DNA from: Aromatoleum evansii
Lineage (GTDB): Bacteria; Pseudomonadota; Gammaproteobacteria; Burkholderiales; Rhodocyclaceae
Length of the DNA stretch: 64,000 nt
Assembly (NCBI RefSeq): GCF_012910805.1
Contig: NZ_WTVK01000004.1
Location: 1 to 64,000 of the forward strand
Direction of reading: 5' to 3'
The notes beneath the pieces are model-generated. The model had not been told where the DNA came from and did no database searches. It saw nothing but the letters and a program-made list of their open reading frames with translations. Of this stretch, positions 7,019 to 15,657 are shown one piece after another (position 1 is the stretch's first letter; each line of letters opens with the position of its first letter). The position numbers and the translations under genes are program-made.

Positions 7019-8851
7019 TCACACTGCTTCGCCGCCGGACTCGGCTCCCGCCTCGATGACTTCCAGCTTCGGCTGCGGTGAGCAATAGGTCTTGAGCGTA
7101 ATGCACGCATCTCGAATCCATCCGGGTATCTCGTTCTCCGTGCATTGGGCGAGGAAATCGGCAACCGCGAGATCGGCCTTCTTCGCCTGGAAATATTCGC
7201 TGACAGCCGCATAAAGATCTTCTTGAGGGTTTGGATACTTCCCCTTTAGGTGCGATGGCCATTCGACTGCAAGAGCAAAGCGCGAAAGGGCTTCGATCGT
7301 TGTATTCTTCAGAACAAGGTCTTCGATACCCTTTTCCTCATGCATGAACAGCCGATCGACCTGGGGTTCGATGAGAGCCTTGTTCTCTTCGCTCTGCTTA
7401 TCGCAGAAGGCGAAAGTTTCCTTACCAAGTTTCTTGTAGAGGGCGGAGAGGTCTGGAATGCTCTTCTCGCCACCCGCATCAACAGTGCTGATCCCCAACG
7501 CTTCAAGTGGAGCGTATCTCGTCGGGTCCAGCTCCGTTAGACGACGGCATGCGACTGGGAATGCGGCAGCTTCAGTCGCCCCTTCTGCAATCAAGACGCG
7601 ACGAGCGAGCAAGCCCTCGCAGAAGCGTGTCCGGAAATCCATGCGATACCGCTTCGGTTTGACGCTGTCAGGTAGCGCAATCTTCGATTGGCTAAGCGTC
7701 CCTTTGTTGTCTCGGCGAAGAACCAGAGTCTCGTCGAGTGCGAACTCCTCCAGGATGTATGGTGAGTGGGAAGTGAATATAGTCTGAGATGCGAGCTTCC
7801 GCACTTCGTGCACGATGCGCTTTTGGGCATACGGGGGAATCGCCGTCTCCGGCTCTTCCATTGCGAAAATGACATTCTGCTTGCCCTCAGCAATCAGGGA
7901 AAGCAGCGCGAGGACGAGCATGTTAATCGTCCCGGTCCCTTGGCGGTAAAAAGGTGCCGAATGGTCGCCCTCCCCAGTAGCGATGAACGCAGTAATGACC
8001 TTCCTGAGGTTCTCACGTGTCAGGTTAGAAACCTTTAAATGGGGTTCGATGCCCCACTCTTTGGGAACGTACTTCTTAAGAGCAGCATTGATGCTCTCCA
8101 AGACTCCCGAGATTCCCAATTCAGGATCGCTGGCAACGGAATAGCCGGAGATGCTTGATATAGTATCTTCCCACATCCTGGGTCGGACCTCCTTCTGTCG
8201 CAGGATGATGTCCAGCAGACTTCCGCGTTCTAGGCTCAATGCTCTTGAGCCGGTTCGTACGGAACGGAGATAAAGGAACCCGCAAAACTGCTTATCCTTC
8301 TTGGTGAACGGGACAGGAGACTCGCTTTCTGTGAGGCTTCTGGTGTAATAAGTGTTTCCCTTGAAATCATCCTCTTCCGGCTCGTATTGGCCGATGAACG
8401 TAACTCTAAGCGCTTCGCCGATGAACTCCGCATCCACTCCTTCTGGATTAGGAATCGAATAGAGCGTATTTGTCGAAGCATCCCAGAATTCGATATCGTC
8501 TCCAAATCGAGCCTTCTGCTCATCGCTCAGGTCCGTGATGGTTGCTTCGATTTCAATTTTTGGGGCTTTTTGCTCTACAGCGGGATCTTCCAGAACAACC
8601 TCTACCCCAGCATGAAGTTCCGCGGCTGGTTGCTCCGGACCGCCAATCAGATAATTACCCAAATAGAAGTCATGCTCATCAATCGGAGGATTGCGGCTAA
8701 GTCGATCCGGTCCGAGAACTAAATCGAGAGCTTCGAGGATCGTTGTCTTTCCAGTGTTGTTATCACCGATCAGTACGCTATGCTGAGGGAGAAATACGGT
8801 CGCGAAGTGAATCCCGCGGAAATTGGTGATATTGACGCGACAAATCTTCAC
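7019..8851 (-). CDS. gajA: OLD-family ATPase/TOPRIM nuclease, GajA-like
   Basis: 610 residues. The N-terminal ABC-type ATPase has Walker A GDNNTGKTT (29-37), a signature-like GTGTINML near 305, Walker B VIFAMEEPE (327-335) and switch His in SHSPYI (361-366). The C-terminal TOPRIM nuclease has IAEGATE (Glu423), VDAGG (Asp458) and FCDKQ (Asp484). The last motif is D-x-Q rather than the usual D-x-D, so metal binding may differ. The size and the downstream UvrD helicase match Gabija GajA, a nucleotide-sensing DNA nicking enzyme; class 2 OLD proteins usually have this partner. First gene of a three-gene minus-strand operon, more AT-rich than neighbouring ICE genes, suggesting separate acquisition. 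Confidence 0.82.
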   Translation of the reverse strand: MKICRVNITNFRGIHFATVFLPQHSVLIGDNNTGKTTILEALDLVLGPDRLSRNPPIDEHDFYLGNYLIGGPEQPAAELHAGVEVVLEDPAVEQKAPKIEIEATITDLSDEQKARFGDDIEFWDASTNTLYSIPNPEGVDAEFIGEALRVTFIGQYEPEEDDFKGNTYYTRSLTESESPVPFTKKDKQFCGFLYLRSVRTGSRALSLERGSLLDIILRQKEVRPRMWEDTISSISGYSVASDPELGISGVLESINAALKKYVPKEWGIEPHLKVSNLTRENLRKVITAFIATGEGDHSAPFYRQGTGTINMLVLALLSLIAEGKQNVIFAMEEPETAIPPYAQKRIVHEVRKLASQTIFTSHSPYILEEFALDETLVLRRDNKGTLSQSKIALPDSVKPKRYRMDFRTRFCEGLLARRVLIAEGATEAAAFPVACRRLTELDPTRYAPLEALGISTVDAGGEKSIPDLSALYKKLGKETFAFCDKQSEENKALIEPQVDRLFMHEEKGIEDLVLKNTTIEALSRFALAVEWPSHLKGKYPNPQEDLYAAVSEYFQAKKADLAVADFLAQCTENEIPGWIRDACITLKTYCSPQPKLEVIEAGAESGGEAV

Positions 8852-9271
8852 GTAAACCTCGGTCGTTATCAGAATGTCGGCATTTTAGTCCGAGCCGGAG
8901 ACGTCGTCCCATGAACTTTTTCTAGCGTGATGACCAACGGGTCCGACGGTAGTCCGGTTTTGATAGCGCAGCGGCGGCAACCAAGGTCGACGGCCGCAGA
9001 CCGATGACCCACGAGCCGCTCGGAGAGAACGTGTAGATAGATTACTCAACGAGCCGCGCTCTGCGCTTCGCCCGTCCGAATTCTAGGAGTGGGTCAGAGT
9101 GGCGAGATCGCTGAAGGCCAGAACGACTATTCCGGCTGACCTCGAAGTCGCGGGCCGGTACCGGCTTGAGACCTGTCGCTGAGAGGCCCTCCGCTCAGCG
9201 GCAGGTGAGGCCGATTAGTGTGAATTGCCCCTCCGACAGGTTCCGGAGTACAGCCGTCAGCCGGCTGGCTG
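8852..9271. other. Intergenic region between defence operons
   Basis: No gene, tRNA or convincing repeat is seen in these 420 bp. It must contain the promoter of the OLD/UvrD operon (minus strand) and the end of the nuclease operon at 9272. I cannot choose a -35/-10 pair with confidence. Confidence 0.4.
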
Positions 9272-11527
9272 CTAGCTCACAATCGCCCTATGCTCATCCA
9301 CCCCTCGCCAAACTTCCTCACGCTCGATCACTTCGAGGAATCTGGCGACGCTGAAGCCAGCCGGATACAAGGTCTTGGACGGTTCGCCCTCCACGTCGGG
9401 CAGATCGCCCTCGCCCAGGTTCCCGTGCAATAGCCCGGCTGGATCGTCGAGGAGGTGCGAATCGTCTCGCAGCGCGATCAACACTTCCTCCAGCGAGACC
9501 TTGAGAAACCCCTCGAACCGCTGGTGGTCGCACTCGATGGAGGTATCGACGATCCAGCCGTGAATGTGCAGCTCGTCCTCCATGCCTTTTAGCGCAAGTT
9601 TTTCTGAGAACTCGGAAGGGTCTCGCAGTGCCCGCTCGACCGCTGCCACCTTCCGCCGCAACTGGATGCCCGCCTTGCGGAGTGTCGTCGTCGAATGGAG
9701 CCAGGCGTCGCGGTTCGAGCGCCTGAGGTAAGTGGATTTGAGCTCCAGGACGAGCAATACACCGTCACGGGCACAGACCAGATCAACCTCGCCGGGGATC
9801 TCAGAGTCGGTCGGCGGCGGCGTCCAATTCAGGACGATACGAAACCCCCTCGATTCGAATAGCTGGCCAAGCCGCTCCTCGATTCGTTGCGTCTCCTGTC
9901 GGGCTTCGTCGCGACGTGCCCCCAAGCGACGCAGGTTGTTGATCGCGGCGGAGCTGTTGTTCTGTACCCCCACGACCCATGGCAGTTGCACGAGGAGCGA
10001 CCCAAGCTTCAAAACAGGCCGCTCAAATAGCCCCGGCTGCACGCCGCCGCCCCCGTCGCGCATCCGCGTGCCCAGTTGCCCCCAGTCACTGGTCCAGAAG
10101 TCCAGAATCGCGGCGGCCATTTGCGGACTGCCGTTGGGGCAGTCATCGCGCACCGTCCAGCCAACGATATTTGCGATCTTCTCTGACCGATCGGACCAGG
10201 TCAGAGGGAAGCGATTCTGGAACTCGTCTGCAAGTCCGAAGAAGGCAAGGCGACTCAGCGCAGCGAGCGTGTCCCGGCTGTCCTCGAGGTGCTCGGCAAA
10301 CACCAGCAGAAAGTCCCGCAGGAAGAACGCGGACATCAGTTCAAGCGACAGCAGCGCCGTAAAGAGATGCACTTGCTCGCCAGTGTCGGTGGTCACGGTC
10401 TCATCGGCGCCGTACACCTCTGTCAGCCGAAGATGGGTCCGCATCGCGGCGATGTAGGCAAACTGGTTTGCCTCATGATTCTCGGGGCGACCGATGATCT
10501 TTCCTGCCTTCTCCGACGATACGAAGGCATCCATCGCCCGGTAGAGCCAGTAGAAATGCAGTCGGTCGAGTTTGCGACCATCCCTTGTCCAAGCTGCCCG
10601 CAGAGCCGGGTTGATCCGTTCAATTTCCAGCCGCCGGTCGTGCCGCACGAAGCGGATCGCATCGTCGTAGCAAAACGCCTCGGCCGAGCGCGACAGAAAT
10701 GCATTGAGCTCGACCTGGTCCGCTATCACCTGCGTGAAGGCCGCCAAGAGATCGTGCCGCGGAGGATGACCTGACGGAGACGGGAAGATCAGCGGAGACA
10801 GGTGTTTCGCGACGGACATGGCAGCGTCGTATTCGGATACGCGCAGGGTCTTCTCGGGCGCAGTGGCGAGCTTCCAGCTTACGAGGGCCGCGAGGGCGTC
10901 CCAGAATTCCTCGTCCGTCGGCTGCTCCTCTCCCTCGTCCAGGACAACGCCCCCCACGTTTCGCGGGACAAGCGTGTGGAAAGCATGAAGACTCGCGTAC
11001 AGGATGAGTTCGAATGGCGTCAGTTCAGATAGCCGCGCCCGACTTTTCTCGAGTGCGGTAATGCGTAATTGATGCGCCGCCTCGAATATCTCAAGAACAC
11101 GGCAAAGCTCCGCGATCTCGGGCGCGAGCTCGGCCATCCCCGCCAACTCCGCGCGTCGTGGGGACGTCGAACGCAAGACGAGTCCCGAGCGCCGCACTGC
11201 GTAACACACGGTGTCGGGCAACGACTGCGCGAGCCGCGAGACGAGCGGAACATTAGCCACGCGATCCTGCGAGAAGTAACGTACCAAGGCCAACGTGAAA
11301 GGCTCGGTCGCCCATCTCTCAATGGGCACCGCACCTACGACGGCACTGCTCCAGAAGGCTTTGTCCCGCTCTGCCTTCGAGATTTTTTTCTTGCCCCGCA
11401 GACGTGGCTTGCCATCCAAGTAGTCTTCGACCACAAGGCGCGCAGCGTCCTCGGGCGTTCTTCCCGACGCCTGCATTCGCTCAAACGTCGCGTCATAGGC
11501 GGTGAAGGGCACCTCGGATCCGGACAT
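9272..11527 (-). CDS. Large defence-type protein with C-terminal PD-(D/E)XK nuclease core
   Basis: 751 residues from the ATG at 11527, which lies 5 bp after the stop of the Mrr-type gene. The first 575 residues are mostly helical and I recognise no family. Residues about 579-598 read GEVDLVCARDGVLLVLELKS, a good PD-(D/E)XK core (Asp, then Glu-x-Lys). The remaining 150 residues include IHGWIVDTS, like the final strand of such nucleases. It is likely a DNA or RNA endonuclease working with the upstream membrane-anchored Mrr-type protein, given the tight spacing. It is not a known restriction subunit that I can name, and the specificity part is unknown. Confidence 0.6.
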   Translation of the reverse strand: MSGSEVPFTAYDATFERMQASGRTPEDAARLVVEDYLDGKPRLRGKKKISKAERDKAFWSSAVVGAVPIERWATEPFTLALVRYFSQDRVANVPLVSRLAQSLPDTVCYAVRRSGLVLRSTSPRRAELAGMAELAPEIAELCRVLEIFEAAHQLRITALEKSRARLSELTPFELILYASLHAFHTLVPRNVGGVVLDEGEEQPTDEEFWDALAALVSWKLATAPEKTLRVSEYDAAMSVAKHLSPLIFPSPSGHPPRHDLLAAFTQVIADQVELNAFLSRSAEAFCYDDAIRFVRHDRRLEIERINPALRAAWTRDGRKLDRLHFYWLYRAMDAFVSSEKAGKIIGRPENHEANQFAYIAAMRTHLRLTEVYGADETVTTDTGEQVHLFTALLSLELMSAFFLRDFLLVFAEHLEDSRDTLAALSRLAFFGLADEFQNRFPLTWSDRSEKIANIVGWTVRDDCPNGSPQMAAAILDFWTSDWGQLGTRMRDGGGGVQPGLFERPVLKLGSLLVQLPWVVGVQNNSSAAINNLRRLGARRDEARQETQRIEERLGQLFESRGFRIVLNWTPPPTDSEIPGEVDLVCARDGVLLVLELKSTYLRRSNRDAWLHSTTTLRKAGIQLRRKVAAVERALRDPSEFSEKLALKGMEDELHIHGWIVDTSIECDHQRFEGFLKVSLEEVLIALRDDSHLLDDPAGLLHGNLGEGDLPDVEGEPSKTLYPAGFSVARFLEVIEREEVWRGVDEHRAIVS

Positions 11528-11532
11528 CGGTA

Positions 11533-12321
11533 CTACCCCTCCACGCCGCGTCGATGCGTGCTCTTGTCGGCCGCACGCATAGGCAACATTGAACGGCACT
11601 TCGGAAAGCTCGGGCAGCCCCAGAACGGTCCGCGCTTGCTATCGCGAGCCATCATCTTGGTGCCGCACCCCGGGCAGGTCGGCGTAGTCCAGTCGCCCTC
11701 GGTGGCAAACGCCAGAAGGTCCGCACGGGCGGTCTCGGGCAGACGCTCCAACATGGCCAGAAAGAGTCGGCCGTCGACCAAGGTGATCCGATTCTCCGCC
11801 GCGAATGCGCGGGCATCATCGGTGAAGCCATTCGGCGCCATGAAAAACCCCTTTTCGACGCTCTGGTGCGCCATGACACCTCGCAGCTCGCGGATCGGCT
11901 TCACACCAACGGCCTGGCTCCATGCCTTGCACTGAACGATCGCCGAGCATCGGCCGGGATCGGCGTCATCCTGAAAAAGCCAAATATCGATGCCGCCATC
12001 AGCACCCAAGACGGTGGTTTCGGCCCGAAGCCCCTTGACCCGGTAAAACTCGCAGCACACATCTTCGAAGCGTTTCCACTCGATCCGATCGATGACCTCC
12101 CGCGTCCAAACCGTCGGACGCTCCGGGATGTCAGGGTGCATCCCCCGCTCGCTGCGTGCACGCAACAAGGCCTCGTCAATCGCCGAGAGCGGCGGATTGC
12201 CCGCCGCGGACACCGGCTCAATCCGCCTCATCGACATGCGGTCCACGCTCGACGATGAGGCCCGCACCTGCTGCTTGGAAAAGCGGATCAGGGAAATGCA
12301 GCCGAAAACGGCGGCCATCAT
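11533..12321 (-). CDS. Mrr-type restriction endonuclease with topoisomerase zinc finger
   Basis: About 262 residues. The first 15 form a hydrophobic segment (MMAAVFGCISLIRF). After a linker comes an Mrr_cat domain: WKRFEDVCCEFYRVKGLRAE, GADGGIDIWL (catalytic Asp) and SAIVQCKAW (Gln-x-Lys). The C-terminus has a topoisomerase-type zinc ribbon, CPGCGTKM then FWGCPSFPKCR. This layout (membrane segments, Mrr nuclease, zinc ribbon) is common in proteins annotated as restriction endonucleases. The ATG at 12321 overlaps the TGA of the small upstream membrane gene (ATGA); together they rebuild the usual N-terminal membrane region, so this may be a split gene. Downstream is the PD-(D/E)XK gene. Confidence 0.75.
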   Translation of the reverse strand: MMAAVFGCISLIRFSKQQVRASSSSVDRMSMRRIEPVSAAGNPPLSAIDEALLRARSERGMHPDIPERPTVWTREVIDRIEWKRFEDVCCEFYRVKGLRAETTVLGADGGIDIWLFQDDADPGRCSAIVQCKAWSQAVGVKPIRELRGVMAHQSVEKGFFMAPNGFTDDARAFAAENRITLVDGRLFLAMLERLPETARADLLAFATEGDWTTPTCPGCGTKMMARDSKRGPFWGCPSFPKCRSMLPMRAADKSTHRRGVEG

Positions 12322-12509
12322 CCAAACCAAGGGGTAACGAGTGCAGCCACCGCGCTCAGTAGTGGCTGCCGACCAAAGAGAACAGGCACGATCACCAAGG
12401 CACCTACGACACAGAAGGCGGACATGCCTGCGGACACCTTCCAGTCCGAAGTGACAGCGATCTCGATGAGCCCCGGTTCGCGGCGGGATTTGCGGTAACG
12501 TCGATTCAT
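12318..12509 (-). CDS. Small membrane protein, probable split-off N-terminus of the Mrr-type nuclease
   Basis: 63 residues starting MNRRYRKSRREPGLIEIAV, then hydrophobic stretches (SAFCVVGALVIVPVLFG and LLSAVAALVTPWFG). Basic N-terminus followed by two membrane segments is how the full-length Mrr/zinc-ribbon family begins. Here the frame stops in a TGA overlapping the ATG of the nuclease gene, whose first residues supply the next hydrophobic segment. Either two coupled genes evolved by splitting, or a frameshift (biological or sequencing) interrupts one gene. Confidence 0.55.
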   Translation of the reverse strand: MNRRYRKSRREPGLIEIAVTSDWKVSAGMSAFCVVGALVIVPVLFGRQPLLSAVAALVTPWFG

Positions 12510-12555
12510 TGCGTGATTATGCTCAGAGCAAGGAGAGAAGGTGTCACGGGATTGG

Positions 12556-13710
12556 TCACCACTGTGAATTTCGCGGCGGCATTGCGGGGCAGCTTTGCAG
12601 GGCGCCCTCACGTGCCTGCAAGTCCGTCAGGAACTGGTCGAGGTGCTCGTAGCAGTCTTCGCCGCGCAGCAGGCGGGATTCCGCAATGCCGAAGTACACG
12701 CAGTGGAGCCCTGCGGCCCCGGCGAACTCCGACAACGCTGCGTCGTACTCACCGGTGCGGGAACGGGGCCCGGAACTGCCGAAGGTCACGAGACAGGAGC
12801 GATCACCATGGGGGTGATGCCGCAGAAAAGCGATCGCATGGGTGAGGTGAAACACCTTGGGCTCGGGATAGGCGCCCGACAGCACGGCATGGCGCCGTGC
12901 GGGGTCTTTGGGAATGAGTCCCATGGCAGGGTGAAAAACCATCTCCACCACCTCCACGTCACCCTCCTCAGCCGCAATTTCGCGCTGAGCGTCCGCGGCC
13001 GTCCTGACGCGGAGCTGGCTTTCGGTGAGGGGCTTCCGCCGCAGCGCTTCAGCTTCGCGCATCTCCTCCTGCAGCCTTTGCCGCAATTGCGCCTCACCCA
13101 CATGAAACACCCATTGCCGGATGCTCATATCGGTGCGCAGCGCGAGTTCCAACGTGGTCAGGTTCCATCCCCCGCTGCGGTACATCCGCGACAGATCGAA
13201 CTCAAGCGTCGACACGCGATGGCCTTGAAGTCGGTTGCGTTTCGCATCATCGACCGCATGCGCGACTTTCACCTCGCACCAGATCTGCTCGTTCGCGCAA
13301 TGAAGAACCACATCAGGTCGCACGCGAAGATTCGACCAGGGCGAACGGGCACGACGCTCGTCGGGAAGTTCTGATCGACGCACAGACAAGATTCGGCCCG
13401 GCAGCGCGCCTTGCCGTCCCGCTTCGTGAACAAGCAGTGCGGGCAGTTCAACCCACTGCCAACCCGCGAGGATCTGCCGAGCCGCCCGGTGCAGTGCGCT
13501 TTCGCGACCACCGTCGCAAGTCGGACGCGCACGACCGGCGACGTGATGAGCGAAGTGGTGGCGATTCTTCCGACCTTTCCGCGCCTGCAGTTCGGTGCCG
13601 CAGTTCGGGCACACACATTCGCACGCCAATCCGCGCTCTACCATCCGGATATCAATCATGCGGCCGGTCTTGCGGGATAGGGCAAAATCGAGACCTTCGT
13701 CATTTTTCAT
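12556..13710 (-). CDS. CoiA-like nuclease/competence-family protein
   Basis: 384 residues from the ATG at 13710 (ggag about 8 nt upstream). Near residue 40 there is a zinc-binding CVCPNCGTEL followed by RKGRKNRHHFAHH, the Cys-rich N-terminus seen in CoiA-like proteins. A PD-(D/E)XK-type core follows: RVRPDVVL, then IWCEVKVAHAVDD (Asp, then Glu-x-Lys). The C-terminal half is unassigned, with a charged helix and AFLRHHPHGDRSCLV. In Gram-positives CoiA processes incoming DNA; in proteobacterial islands its relatives are of unknown role but often sit among defence genes, as here. Only 11 bp separate its start from the divergent gene at 13722. Confidence 0.65.
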   Translation of the reverse strand: MKNDEGLDFALSRKTGRMIDIRMVERGLACECVCPNCGTELQARKGRKNRHHFAHHVAGRARPTCDGGRESALHRAARQILAGWQWVELPALLVHEAGRQGALPGRILSVRRSELPDERRARSPWSNLRVRPDVVLHCANEQIWCEVKVAHAVDDAKRNRLQGHRVSTLEFDLSRMYRSGGWNLTTLELALRTDMSIRQWVFHVGEAQLRQRLQEEMREAEALRRKPLTESQLRVRTAADAQREIAAEEGDVEVVEMVFHPAMGLIPKDPARRHAVLSGAYPEPKVFHLTHAIAFLRHHPHGDRSCLVTFGSSGPRSRTGEYDAALSEFAGAAGLHCVYFGIAESRLLRGEDCYEHLDQFLTDLQAREGALQSCPAMPPRNSQW

Positions 13711-13721
13711 TGGAATGCTCC

Positions 13722-14852
13722 ATGAGTGCCAAGGACGCACCCATGCTCGACGTCGAGCCCCAGCAAAACGAGGGAAGATCGCGGGAAGAGTCAGGAATGA
13801 AAGCGGAACCGTCTGAATCGGAAAGACTTTTTGCTCAGGCCATGCTGCTTGCCCGCGCTGCCGAAGTGGGCACGGAAGCGGCTGCGAGCAGCCGCGAAAG
13901 TGGCTGGAAGGGCGACTGGCTCGTGCTGTTACAAGCGCTGTGCGGCCTCACCGCAAGACAGGCCGCGGCTGGTGACCCCACCCCGGTTTTCACCGCCGAG
14001 CGGCTCCGCGAGGAAATTGCGTCGATCCTCGGCGCGCCGGAAGCACAGTGGTGGTCGGACGATTCCGATTCCGTGCGGAAGAAATTCGCCAACGCATGGA
14101 AGGCGCTGGAGAACGATTTCAATCGCCTGGACGGGCACCTTCTCGGTCGGGCAATGAAGAATCGCGTCGCGGGGCAGATCGTGCTCAATGCTCCGGCTCG
14201 CCTGGGCACGACAAACGCGATGGGCTACGGTTTGAGCGTCCGACCGATCGAACTTCCTGCGGCACAACCGACGGTGGCGCCCCCCTCCGTGGCCGCCGAC
14301 GCCAACCGATCGGGGACGGCACCGTTGGAGATCACCTATCAGGAGGAAATGGAGGTCTACCCCATCCCTGGCCTCAAGCGCCCCCTGAAGCTTTCGCTGC
14401 CGGGCTTGCGCGCCCTGATCGTCCTGACGCCGATCATCGGCGCGCTCGTCGCGGGCGGTTTTCTGGTGTGGTTCCTCCTGACGCTTTGGATGTCGAACGA
14501 GGCGCCGCGCGTCCTCTTCCAATGGACGATTCTTACCGGCCTTGTCGCGGGGCTGATCGCGTGGATCTGCCACCCCTTCTACGTGCTGATCAACGACCGC
14601 ATCGTGCGCGCGCCGACGCTACTGGAAGCAACGCTCCCGCTCGGCCACGTCCTCGTGCTTCGCCGCGAGGGCGAAAATCGTGTGCTACGGATGGTGCGCT
14701 TTACCGCGAAATGCCCGATCTGCGAGGGCGAACTCACGATCGAGAAAGGCCGGCGACAGCATCGCGGACGGCTTGTTGGCGAATGTGGGCGAAATCCGGT
14801 CGAACATACGTTCTCATTCGATTTCATCACCGGCAAGGGACGGCAGCTGTGA
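13722..14852 (+). CDS. Two-TM membrane protein with C-terminal zinc-ribbon-like domain
   Basis: 376 residues from the ATG at 13722 (MSAKDAPMLDVEP); a second in-frame ATG is at 13743. The N-terminal 200 residues are soluble and acidic, with SESERLFAQAMLLARAAEVG. Two membrane segments follow (ALIVLTPIIGALVAGGFLVW and LFQWTILTGLVAGLIAWI). The C-terminal domain has CPICEGEL and GECGRNPVEHTFSFD, a probable zinc ribbon. I recognise no named family. It is divergent from the CoiA-like gene and convergent with the RexAB-like pair, within the defence cargo zone, so a role in phage sensing at the membrane is possible but unproven. Confidence 0.6.
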   Translation: MSAKDAPMLDVEPQQNEGRSREESGMKAEPSESERLFAQAMLLARAAEVGTEAAASSRESGWKGDWLVLLQALCGLTARQAAAGDPTPVFTAERLREEIASILGAPEAQWWSDDSDSVRKKFANAWKALENDFNRLDGHLLGRAMKNRVAGQIVLNAPARLGTTNAMGYGLSVRPIELPAAQPTVAPPSVAADANRSGTAPLEITYQEEMEVYPIPGLKRPLKLSLPGLRALIVLTPIIGALVAGGFLVWFLLTLWMSNEAPRVLFQWTILTGLVAGLIAWICHPFYVLINDRIVRAPTLLEATLPLGHVLVLRREGENRVLRMVRFTAKCPICEGELTIEKGRRQHRGRLVGECGRNPVEHTFSFDFITGKGRQL

Positions 14853-15062
14853 ACGGAGTGTGAGCGCACTGGGCGCAAATAGATCACAAGAACCATCGAG
14901 AGATCAGCACTTTCGCAATGCAGCATCGGAATATGGAAATGCTGGATTTCGCAGGCAAGTCGCACTATCGGTGCTCAGGACTGCAGGATGTCGGCCGAAG
15001 CAATCAGTCAGCGATACAACAGAAACCGCTGGAATACACAACAAGCCGGACACTCCCTCCGG

Positions 15063-15656
15063 TCACTGAACCAGGCCGGACTTCGGATCAAACACCTTGT
15101 TGTATTGCTCCAGATCCGAATTTGGATCAGTTTTTTCACTTTGGGACTTGCGAAGTGCTTGTACCAGTTCAGTGCGCTCTTTCTCGTCGCGCAGCTGCTG
15201 AGCCACCTTCAGCTTGAAATCTTCAGCCTCATCGATCCAGAAGTGCGTGAGGGCGAGGAGGTACAGGGCGAAGAAGAAGCCGGCAACCCAGCTCACGGCT
15301 ACCAAATAGCCAGCGGCGGAGTCTGCCGTGACTCCAACAGCGAAGCCGAGCAGAAAGACTGCTATCAGGTAAAGAGAAGCTAGCCAGAACCGTAGCGTTC
15401 GCTTCCGAACGATGGTAACGAGATTTGCTCGCTGAATATCGGTTAACCCATCCATCCCGCACAGATCGCGGAACTTAGAGATCGCGAGAGCGACCGGTGC
15501 TAAAGCCACGCTACATACCCAAGTCAGTTTTCCGCTCCACTCTCCGATGGTCTTTGCGCCCAGCACTTCGACCAGCCAGATCGCCAGAAAGGCGAAGATC
15601 GGCGCCAGGATCACTGGCACCCAAATCTCGAAGTAGATCGACTTGTGAGACGCCAT
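15063..15656 (-). CDS. Four-TM membrane protein, partner of the upstream soluble gene
   Basis: 197 residues from the ATG at 15656, one base after the stop of the upstream gene. Four hydrophobic segments are visible (VPVILAPIFAFLAIWLV, WVCSVALAPVALAI, LASLYLIAVFLLGFAVGV, LVAVSWVAGFFFALYLLAL), followed by a charged cytoplasmic tail (QQLRDEKERTELVQALRK). A tight soluble-sensor plus 4-TM pair matches the layout of lambda RexA-RexB, and Kiwa also uses a 4-TM protein. I assign no family. A membrane-disrupting effector is inference. Confidence 0.55.
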   Translation of the reverse strand: MASHKSIYFEIWVPVILAPIFAFLAIWLVEVLGAKTIGEWSGKLTWVCSVALAPVALAISKFRDLCGMDGLTDIQRANLVTIVRKRTLRFWLASLYLIAVFLLGFAVGVTADSAAGYLVAVSWVAGFFFALYLLALTHFWIDEAEDFKLKVAQQLRDEKERTELVQALRKSQSEKTDPNSDLEQYNKVFDPKSGLVQ

Positions 15657-15657
15657 C

